A stretch of 34,745 nucleotides of DNA from an uncultured Verrucomicrobiota bacterium (GTDB taxonomy: Bacteria > Verrucomicrobiota > Kiritimatiellia > RFP12 > UBA1067), in NCBI GenBank assembly GCA_945483525.1, contig CALYRV010000006.1, positions 1 to 34,745 on the forward strand. Direction: 5' to 3'. The translations under genes were made by a program, and so were the position numbers. The notes beneath the pieces were generated by a model. That model made no database searches. It worked only from the letters and a program-made list of their open reading frames with translations, and was not told where the DNA came from. Below, one piece after another: positions 16,352 to 22,514 of the stretch (the first letter of the stretch is position 1; each line of letters opens with the position of its first letter).

Positions 16352-16609
16352 TACAACAGTCATCTGCGGCATCTGACAATGCTCCTTCACCTTCATCGTT
16401 TCGACAACGACAGTACCGAACTGGAGGCCGACCTCGACATCGCCGTTACCCTCGGACCTGCCGGACCGCGTCGTATTCTGAGCGCGAAGGCTTCTGGCCA
16501 TGAACACTGCGAATCCACAAAGCGTAGAGACGACAATCACCAGCGTCAACATGCCTATCGCCAGCTCGACCATCGCCTGTCCGGAGCGAGCATATCCTTT
16601 AATGAGCAT
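16346..16609 (-). CDS. Small TadE-like prepilin (87 aa)
   Basis: A short secreted prepilin-like protein. A basic N-terminus (MLIKGYARSG) leads to the QAMVELAIGML motif. This is the class III prepilin signature with glutamate at position 5 after the likely cleavage site, followed by one hydrophobic helix (to about residue 36). About 50 polar residues follow, with one cysteine near the end. I chose the ATG at 16609 because it has a strong GGAGGAA ribosome-binding site; an in-frame ATG at 16630 has none. It overlaps the TadG-like gene by 11 bases. It is likely a minor pilin or pseudopilin, assembled with the neighbouring products. Confidence 0.8.
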   Translation of the reverse strand: MLIKGYARSGQAMVELAIGMLTLVIVVSTLCGFAVFMARSLRAQNTTRSGRSEGNGDVEVGLQFGTVVVETMKVKEHCQMPQMTVVK

Positions 16610-17972
16610 GCGCGGTTCCTCCGTAGTCATTATTGGGACCCGGCCGCGGACGCACACAGTCGTCGGAATGATACTGTAGCCAACGACGCCCCTTATCTCG
16701 AAACGACTCGTTTTCCCACAATTCCAACTGCAGACAGTACCAGCAATGCGAGAATGAAGGTCCGTTAACGAAATACCCTGGCAAATGGTCACGCACATGA
16801 ATCATCCAGTCATAGTCCGCAGTGTGCAAATCCCGGCCGCCGACGGAATCGACCGGCACGAGACGAACATCGGTGAAGGCAGGAGTGACGATACGCTTGA
16901 GGCAAGTGACGACATCCGTCTCCCCCTCGAGATTCTCAAGCGAACCGAATGGTTTCGCCGCGGCGGTCCAAGCGTAATCGCCGCGGATCACGCGACACAA
17001 CGCCGCGCATCCGTAGACATCGTACTCTGGTTTGACATCACCGACGATCGGAAAACCATGCTCAACGCTGAATCCAGACTCCGTCCAAGATCCCCAGCGA
17101 TAATCGTAAAACGCCAGCTTGACCGTACCGTTAGTCAGCATCCAGGACTGCGCGATATCTGCCGCAGTACACTCGGTCAGCCGCATGATGATATTGGTCC
17201 ACTCTTCGTCCAGCACCATCGGCAACGCCTTGACGTCAAGATGCAAGGAATAGACTTCGGAATTATCGCGCTTACGGTCTGGAGTATAGACAGGACGCGG
17301 CATGTTGTGAGAATCGCGATCGAAAAGCCACTCGCCGTTCCACTTGAACCAGCACCACATCCGCCCCGCGATCGCATTGTAAAACTCCTGATCGAGCAAC
17401 GGAAAACACGTATAGGCGGACGCAAACTCAGCGTTCTCGGGACCAGCGATCACCTCGCCTCCGATCGCCAACTCTAGCCGCTGCGCATACTCTTCCCACG
17501 CGCCCTGCCATGGTTGCGGAAAGAGCTCAGGATCCGCGGCAAAAACGCCGCGGACATCGAAGACGTGCTGCTGGAGGATCTTTTGCATCTTGGAGGATTC
17601 GAACACCTCGGCATGATCACCACCTCCGGATTCGCATCCTGCAAGCGCGTTCTTCGCCGCCATGCTACCGATTCGAATGCCTTCCAACGGTTCAAGGAAA
17701 ATCAGCCGACGCTGACGCTCCATGATCTCCGCACACTCCGTCCAGTCATTAGCAAGTGCGCACTTAAGAAGTTCAATATTTTCCTCGCCAACTCGGTTCA
17801 AAAGCTGCCCTTGGAACCCTGCAACCGCCAGTGCCGCAGCATCTCCGGCGTTGGTCGCATGATTCTTCGCGCGAATTGCAAGGAAGACATCTACATTCAT
17901 GAAGACCAGGACCGCGATCGCGACGAGCACCGCCACGAGATAAAGCGCAACCTGTCCCTTCCGTGCCTTCAT
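16599..17972 (-). CDS. TadG-like pilus assembly protein
   Basis: The N-terminus (MKARKGQVALYLVAVLVAIAV) has the basic leader, GQ and hydrophobic helix of TadG-type proteins. It is followed by the characteristic NHATNAGDAAALAVAGF segment (TadG-N type, usually QNAADAAALAAA). The remaining roughly 400 residues are an extracytoplasmic domain rich in Trp and acidic residues, with several cysteines that may form disulphides. I see no von Willebrand A domain with a MIDAS motif, unlike many TadG proteins. It overlaps tadE upstream by ATGA and the small prepilin gene downstream by 11 bases. It probably caps or anchors the pilus-like structure. The assignment is good for the N-terminus, and the large domain is unrecognised. 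Confidence 0.82.
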   Translation of the reverse strand: MKARKGQVALYLVAVLVAIAVLVFMNVDVFLAIRAKNHATNAGDAAALAVAGFQGQLLNRVGEENIELLKCALANDWTECAEIMERQRRLIFLEPLEGIRIGSMAAKNALAGCESGGGDHAEVFESSKMQKILQQHVFDVRGVFAADPELFPQPWQGAWEEYAQRLELAIGGEVIAGPENAEFASAYTCFPLLDQEFYNAIAGRMWCWFKWNGEWLFDRDSHNMPRPVYTPDRKRDNSEVYSLHLDVKALPMVLDEEWTNIIMRLTECTAADIAQSWMLTNGTVKLAFYDYRWGSWTESGFSVEHGFPIVGDVKPEYDVYGCAALCRVIRGDYAWTAAAKPFGSLENLEGETDVVTCLKRIVTPAFTDVRLVPVDSVGGRDLHTADYDWMIHVRDHLPGYFVNGPSFSHCWYCLQLELWENESFRDKGRRWLQYHSDDCVRPRPGPNNDYGGTAHAH

Positions 17973-18433
17973 AAGCCCTGATCGTTAAGATAAAAAGGAT
18001 AATGCCTTTCAATTCCGGCCTCTCCATCAAGATCGAACCAGTCGGTCTTAAGCGACGTCTTGGAATCGGTTCCGTCACCTGGCTCGACGCGCACCGAATC
18101 CCAATGCTCGTAATCTAGAATACCTCGCGCGACGGCCCAGTCTTCTGACGTAAGATAATTACCGAAACGACCGAGCTCCATTCCGTAGTCGAACTCTTCA
18201 CCAACCGGCCAGAGACGCTTACCGGCAACCGGAATAACAGCTATGCGCGCCGCCTTCTTGCACATGAAGTCGTTCATGCCGACAGCCCTCGCGCGCGCGG
18301 ACCGCATGGCCGCGTGCTCGAGGAGGATCTTCCCCGTGAGCATATGCGCAAGCTTGAAAAGACAGAGGAAGATCGAAGTGATGATCAAGACCGCGATCAC
18401 GGTCTCAATCATCGCCTGACCTCGGCGCAACAT
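17969..18433 (-). CDS. TadE-like pseudopilin
   Basis: The 154-residue protein begins MLRRGQAMIETVIAVLIIT, a class III prepilin/TadE signature (basic leader, GQ, glutamate, hydrophobic helix to about residue 30). Helical residues and a C-terminal polar domain follow. Its start shares one base with the Flp stop (TGATG) and its stop overlaps the TadG-like start (ATGA), so the three are translated in a coupled series. TadE is a minor pseudopilin of tight-adherence pili, processed by the TadV/CpaA prepilin peptidase, which is not in this window. Confidence 0.85.
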   Translation of the reverse strand: MLRRGQAMIETVIAVLIITSIFLCLFKLAHMLTGKILLEHAAMRSARARAVGMNDFMCKKAARIAVIPVAGKRLWPVGEEFDYGMELGRFGNYLTSEDWAVARGILDYEHWDSVRVEPGDGTDSKTSLKTDWFDLDGEAGIERHYPFYLNDQGL

Positions 18434-18654
18434 CAGTTCTCGCCGATTTCCTTGATGGAATTCTCGCTAATGCCATCGGCCGCAGCCTTGGCCTTCGAGC
18501 CTTCCTCGCTAGAAAGCGCCTCGGTCGCGCCCGCGGCCTTTTTACCGACAGCACGGCTGAGATAGCTGAACACGCCGATCAGCGCAATCGCAATAAGGCA
18601 GACAATAATAATATATTCAACCATCGTCTGTCCCTTCCTGAGTTTCTTCATCAT
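18433..18654 (-). CDS. Flp-type pilin
   Basis: The 73-residue protein MMKKLRKGQTMVEYIIIVCLI has a basic leader, the GQTMVEY motif and one hydrophobic helix, the hallmark of Flp major pilins. An Ala/Ser/Glu/Lys-rich tail of about 40 residues follows. The ATG at 18654 has a strong GGAGGA ribosome-binding site 8 or 9 bases upstream. It is a candidate for the major subunit. Cleavage would fall after the glycine, exposing QTMVEY. Confidence 0.88.
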   Translation of the reverse strand: MMKKLRKGQTMVEYIIIVCLIAIALIGVFSYLSRAVGKKAAGATEALSSEEGSKAKAAADGISENSIKEIGEN

Positions 18655-18671
18655 TTTATTTTTCCTCCGAT

Positions 18672-18693
18672 TGTTTCAAATTTCAACTTTACC
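18672..18693. repeat. Short heptamer run between the two Flp-like genes
   Basis: Three 7-base units (GTTTCAA, ATTTCAA, CTTTACC) in the 60-base gap. This is weaker than the other arrays and could be chance in an AT-rich spacer. Confidence 0.4.
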
Positions 18694-18714
18694 AGGCACC
18701 GACCGCGCCACGAC

Positions 18715-18888
18715 TCACGGATAATCGCTTTCCACTATGTTCTTCGTCCTTTCCGCACTTTTCATCGAGGCGGAGACCAGATAGCCCATCACCCCGATGA
18801 TAAACACAATCCCAATCAGCGCGAGAACATACTCGACCGTCGCCTGACCACGATGTGAATTATACCAAAATGGATGATTCGATTTCAA
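18715..18888 (-). CDS. Second small Flp-like pilin with TTG start (57 aa)
   Basis: A 57-residue reading frame with no ATG. It contains HRGQATVEYVLALIGIVFII, a textbook Flp/TadE prepilin signature, followed by GVMGYLVSAS and a polar tail ending SDYP. The only plausible initiator between the upstream in-frame stop and the motif is TTG at 18888. The leader (KSNHPFWYNSHRG) is longer and less basic than usual. A TGATATACT element places the predicted transcript start at about 18891, so the TTG would be nearly leaderless. It lies 22 bases after the ABC-F gene and heads the pilin set. The protein identity is convincing; the start is less so. Confidence 0.75.
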   Translation of the reverse strand: MKSNHPFWYNSHRGQATVEYVLALIGIVFIIGVMGYLVSASMKSAERTKNIVESDYP

Positions 18889-18897
18889 CTTATGATT

Positions 18898-18906
18898 AGT
18901 ATATCA
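18898..18906 (-). promoter_or_regulatory. Extended -10 promoter heading the pilin unit
   Basis: TGATATACT preceded by TTTT, beginning directly at the ABC-F stop codon (TAG at 18912-18910). The predicted start is near 18891, about 3 bases before the TTG. Confidence 0.6.
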
Positions 18907-18909
18907 AAA

Positions 18910-20880
18910 CTAGTCGATCTTGATCGACTCCAGTTCTGTTGCCGCCTCTTCCCAATCCGCGGTGTAACGATCGATTTCAAACTGAAGCGTCCGGACCTCT
19001 CGGTTCTTTGCCGCGAAGTCGGTCGTCGGTTTCGGATTGAAGAGCTCTTCGGAGGCCGCATCCAAAGCCGCCTGCAGTTCGTCGATCTTCTTCTCTGCCG
19101 TCTCCACCCTTTTCTTCAGCTCCCTCACCCTAGGTGCGATCTTCGCCCTTTCCGCCGCCCGCTGCTGGCGCAGTTCCTTCGACGTGAGATTAGGTGTAGG
19201 TGTAGATGATAGGTGTACAGTGGAATTTTTAACTTCCACTGTCAACCTCGACCTAGCACCTCGACCTTCGTCCCGCTCTGCCTTTTTCTCGCAATAATAG
19301 TCGTAACCGCCGGGGTACTTGTTAAGTCCGTCACGGGTAATCTCGAGGATGCTAGTCGCCACCGCCCGGACGAAATCAATGTCGTGGGAAACCAGGAGGA
19401 TCGTGCCCTTGTACTGCTGGAGCGCCTCCTGCAGAAGGCGACGTCCGTCAAGATCGAGATGCGTCGTCGGTTCGTCGAGAAGCAGGAAATTCGGCGCGGT
19501 GAGGAAGAGGCGTAGGAACGCGAGACGAATCTTCTCGCCGCCGGACAATACGCCCGCCGGCTTTTCGACGTCGTTCTCATCAAAGCCGAAGGCGCCGAGC
19601 TGATTGCGAAAGATCTTCTCGGGGCCGCCACCATGTGCGTCCCACGCGTTCTTCGCGTTGCGATAGACGGAAAGATCCGGAGGGATCGTCTCGGCGAATT
19701 CCTGAGAAAGATAGCCAGGAACTACGTTGTGGCCTAGAACCGCCTTGCCTTCAGTCGCGGGTCTCGTCCCCGCGATAATGCGCATCAGTGTCGTCTTGCC
19801 GAGTCCGTTGTAGCCAATCAGTGCGACCTTATCTCCGCGCGTGATATTGAATTCAAGCCCCCGGAAGACAAAGCGCGGAGAAGGAGCATAACTAAACCCG
19901 AGATTCTCGCAGCGGAACATCTCAATGCCGCTCGGCGGCGGTTCGGCGAGACGGAGACGTCCCGAATTCGTGTAGCGCTTCGGCAGCACGATCCGTTCCT
20001 CGTCGATCTTGTCGATCAGCTTCTGACGGCTCTGCGCCTGCGCTGCCTTCGTCGCCTGCGCGCGGAAACGGTCGACGAACCGCTGCAGCTGCTCGCGATG
20101 GTGATCCTGATTTTCCTTCGCGGCCTTGAGGTGTTCGTAACGGACCTCGCGTTCGGTCAGATAATAATCGAGATCGCCCTCATACCGCGTTGCCGTGCCG
20201 GCATCGACTTCGACGATGATGTTCGTAAGCGTACGTAGCAGATACCGGTCGTGAGAAATCAGCATCAGCGTTCCGTCATAAGCCTTAAGGAACTTCTGAA
20301 GCCAATCGACGGCAGGAAGATCGAGATAGTTCGAGGGTTCGTCGAGGAGCAGCAGATCCGGCTTCGAGGCGAGCACGCGCGAGAGTTCCGCACGCATGCG
20401 CCAGCCGCCGGAGAACGACTTGAACGGCTTAGTGAACTCGTCGACCGTGAAGCCGAGACCGCCGAGCGCAATTTTCACCCGCGTCTCGATATCATAACCA
20501 CCAAGATGCTCGAATCGCGTCTGCAGTTCGCCGTAGCGCTTCATCTTCTGCGGATCGGTAAGATCCTGTTCCAGCTCGGTCATTTCCGCTTCCATCTCGG
20601 AAAGCCCGGGAATGCCGCGTAGCGAATATTCAAGTAGCGTCTCCTCGGGCGTGTCCGGCTCTGGGTTCTGACGCGTGAAGCCGATGCGCGGATCGGATTC
20701 GATGATAAGCTCGCCCTTGTCCGTTGACATTTCGCCGAGAATGATCTTAAAGAGCGTTGACTTGCCCGAACCATTCGGACCCACCACGCCGATGCGATCG
20801 CCCTTGTTGACGCGGAACGTGACGTCCGTCAGGACGTCCTGATGTCCGTAATGAACCGATACCCCCTGAAAATCTAGCAT
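18910..20880 (-). CDS. ABC-F family ATP-binding protein (Uup/YheS-like)
   Basis: A soluble protein with two ABC ATPase domains and no membrane segments, of the family that acts on ribosomes. The first cassette (residues about 1-240) has Walker A GPNGSGKST, signature FSGGWRMR and Walker B LLLLDEPSNYLDL. The interdomain linker is helical (about 240-310). The second cassette (about 320-530) has GYNGLGKTT, LSGGEKIRL and LLLDEPTTHLDL. The C-terminus (about 565-656) is a predicted coiled coil. Between the second cassette and the coiled coil lies a low-complexity stretch from a repeat array (about 539-563). It starts 1 base after the apbE stop, with GAGGG as ribosome-binding site. Subfamily and exact ribosomal role are not settled. 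Confidence 0.93.
   Translation of the reverse strand: MLDFQGVSVHYGHQDVLTDVTFRVNKGDRIGVVGPNGSGKSTLFKIILGEMSTDKGELIIESDPRIGFTRQNPEPDTPEETLLEYSLRGIPGLSEMEAEMTELEQDLTDPQKMKRYGELQTRFEHLGGYDIETRVKIALGGLGFTVDEFTKPFKSFSGGWRMRAELSRVLASKPDLLLLDEPSNYLDLPAVDWLQKFLKAYDGTLMLISHDRYLLRTLTNIIVEVDAGTATRYEGDLDYYLTEREVRYEHLKAAKENQDHHREQLQRFVDRFRAQATKAAQAQSRQKLIDKIDEERIVLPKRYTNSGRLRLAEPPPSGIEMFRCENLGFSYAPSPRFVFRGLEFNITRGDKVALIGYNGLGKTTLMRIIAGTRPATEGKAVLGHNVVPGYLSQEFAETIPPDLSVYRNAKNAWDAHGGGPEKIFRNQLGAFGFDENDVEKPAGVLSGGEKIRLAFLRLFLTAPNFLLLDEPTTHLDLDGRRLLQEALQQYKGTILLVSHDIDFVRAVATSILEITRDGLNKYPGGYDYYCEKKAERDEGRGARSRLTVEVKNSTVHLSSTPTPNLTSKELRQQRAAERAKIAPRVRELKKRVETAEKKIDELQAALDAASEELFNPKPTTDFAAKNREVRTLQFEIDRYTADWEEAATELESIKID
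19191..19266. repeat. Compound 6/7-base array with central hairpin inside the ABC-F gene
   Basis: TAGGTG-type units (19191-19215), then a perfect 9-bp inverted repeat (ACAGTGGAA at 19217-19225 and TTCCACTGT at 19234-19242) with an 8-base A/T-rich loop, then TCGACC-type units of 6, 6, 7 and 6 bases. It is in frame and encodes the linker before the coiled coil. Confidence 0.75.
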
Positions 20881-20881
20881 G

Positions 20882-21691
20882 TTATTCCCTCAGACCAAAT
20901 GTTCCGTCACTCAGGCGAACCAGGGAAACCTTCCGTCCGTCTGCTAACATCCAAACCACAGAATAGGTTCGCCACCCGTCCACCAACGGCTTCGCCTCTG
21001 CAGGACCGAAGATGAACGCGGTTGTCGAATACAAATCGGCATACATCGCTTCCGTTGCGACCACCGTAACCGAAGCGACATCGTTGGAAACCGCAAGTCC
21101 TGTCCGACCATCGTAGATATGCTTACCGCGGTAGTATTCGGCGCTAGTCGCACAGGACATTCCTTCTTTCAGGACAAACGTCTCATCACACCCGGCGATG
21201 CCAACTTTCCAATCGCCACGAACCGATTTCAGATTTCCGCCTAGATCCAGTAGGACCCCGCATTTCCCCTTCGGCACGCGAACGGACGCAAGATCAACGG
21301 CATAGCCCTTCGCAATCGCGCCCAAATCCAGAGTACCGGTCCCGCGCCAACACGGATTGAACGCACCCTTCGTCGCATCGCGCCAGGAGAAAGCCAGTTC
21401 ATAACACGGCTTCATCGAGGGATCACACCTCTCGAGCACCTCGCTATCGGACAGCGTAGCTAGCCGGCTCAATTCAGAATTCGGATCATGCGCGTTGAGG
21501 AGCTTCTCAACATGTTCAAACTCCGCCTTCACGACTCGGACAATGGCCGCGGTCTCTTCCGCTGTCGCGTCCCGCGTCTGCAACGCGGCAACCGTGCCCA
21601 TCACTGGCCATTCGACGCGTTCGATCCTGCCGCGCGAACACCCCGCCAATAAAATCACCCCGACCCAAACTATCAAAACTTTGCCCACCAC
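20882..21691 (-). CDS. apbE: FAD:protein FMN transferase (ApbE), lipoprotein
   Basis: Attaches FMN covalently to threonine of target flavoproteins, such as Nqr/Rnf subunits, outside the cytoplasmic membrane. The N-terminus is a lipoprotein signal with lipobox LLAGC (about residues 14-18). ApbE motifs follow: VMGTVAALQ, NAHDPNSELSRL, TLDLGAIAKGYAVDLA, VLLDLGGNLKSV, ATSAEYYRGKHIYDGRTG and the metal-binding YADLYSTTAF. The conserved G-x-F-D/N-P segment is GAFNPCW. The start is a GTG, with a second GTG next to it, and no strong ribosome-binding site. It follows the MBL gene by 13 bases. No target flavoprotein is in the window. Confidence 0.93.
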   Translation of the reverse strand: MVGKVLIVWVGVILLAGCSRGRIERVEWPVMGTVAALQTRDATAEETAAIVRVVKAEFEHVEKLLNAHDPNSELSRLATLSDSEVLERCDPSMKPCYELAFSWRDATKGAFNPCWRGTGTLDLGAIAKGYAVDLASVRVPKGKCGVLLDLGGNLKSVRGDWKVGIAGCDETFVLKEGMSCATSAEYYRGKHIYDGRTGLAVSNDVASVTVVATEAMYADLYSTTAFIFGPAEAKPLVDGWRTYSVVWMLADGRKVSLVRLSDGTFGLRE

Positions 21692-21710
21692 AACTGCTCA
21701 CTTCTCACGG
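21690..21710. repeat. Heptamer array between the MBL gene and apbE
   Basis: Three phased units (ACAACTG, CTCACTT, CTCACGG) covering the MBL stop codon and the gap to the apbE start. The units match those at 16303-16351. Confidence 0.65.
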
Positions 21711-22514
21711 CGTCAGTATCTCCAGCTCAATATCCTCTCTCCGCATCTGCGCCAATGCCTCGCGCATCGTCTCTTCGGCGAAGCGCGGAGTGTTGCAATC
21801 CTGCGAGAGATGCGCGAGCATCAGCTTCCGGAGCCGCGGCGAAGCGAACTTCTTCACAAGCTCCGCCGCCTCCCAGTTCGCGAGATGTCCGCGAGGACCT
21901 GCGATCCGTTGGACGAGGCACGGCGCGCGCCCGGAAGTGCGGAGCATCACTGGATCGTGATTTGATTCCAATGTCGCGATCGTCGCCTCTTGCAGCTTTA
22001 CACCGATTGAATCGAGCGGCGTCCCGATATCCGTCCCATGAAAATACACCGGAGCTTCCACACCTGATTCCTGATCACCGATCACCGATCCCTTAATCAG
22101 GTACCCGACTGGATCGGACGTATCATGAGGAATGGAAAACGGGTTGACCACCAACGGACCAATCTCGAACTCCTGTCCGTTCTCAAAGCAGACGAACGCG
22201 TCCTCTGGAATCCCCTTTCCGGCGATGATCGTCTCGGCGGTCATCATGTTCGCATAGACGGGAACATCGTGTTTCTTCAGGAAAGTGCAGAGTCCGTCAA
22301 CATGATCCCCGTGCGAATGCGTGATCAGCACCGCCTGGATCATGTCACAGGACACGTTGGCACGGAGCGTCTGGCACTCGGCGCCAACTTTTTCCTTGAT
22401 GCGCCGGGTGAGATCGCGATAGGAAAGCCCGCAGTCGATGAGGATAACGGTACCCTCGTGTTCGACGAGATACGCGTTGCCCTTGGACGAAGAAGCGAGC
22501 GGAATTACATTCAC
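21705..22514 (-). CDS. MBL-fold hydrolase, WalJ/YycJ-like
   Basis: A metallo-beta-lactamase-fold protein of the YycJ/WalJ type, a group linked to DNA double-strand processing. The N-terminus MNVIPLASSSKGNAYLVE and the strand ILIDCGLSYRDL are characteristic. The metal motif is ITHSHGDHVDGL (about residue 63 onward), with further ligands in IPHDTSDPVGY, the HGTDIG segment, ESNHD and a late AHLSQD. The ATG overlaps the GH3 stop by ATGA. Residues about 141-150 (KGSVIGDQESG) are encoded by a heptamer array between two strands. No WalRK two-component genes are nearby, so the name rests on sequence style only. Confidence 0.87.
   Translation of the reverse strand: MNVIPLASSSKGNAYLVEHEGTVILIDCGLSYRDLTRRIKEKVGAECQTLRANVSCDMIQAVLITHSHGDHVDGLCTFLKKHDVPVYANMMTAETIIAGKGIPEDAFVCFENGQEFEIGPLVVNPFSIPHDTSDPVGYLIKGSVIGDQESGVEAPVYFHGTDIGTPLDSIGVKLQEATIATLESNHDPVMLRTSGRAPCLVQRIAGPRGHLANWEAAELVKKFASPRLRKLMLAHLSQDCNTPRFAEETMREALAQMRREDIELEILTP
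22064..22091. repeat. Heptamer array inside the MBL gene
   Basis: Four phased units with plus-strand consensus CYGATYM. It is in frame and encodes a surface-loop-like segment (SVIGDQESG). Confidence 0.75.
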
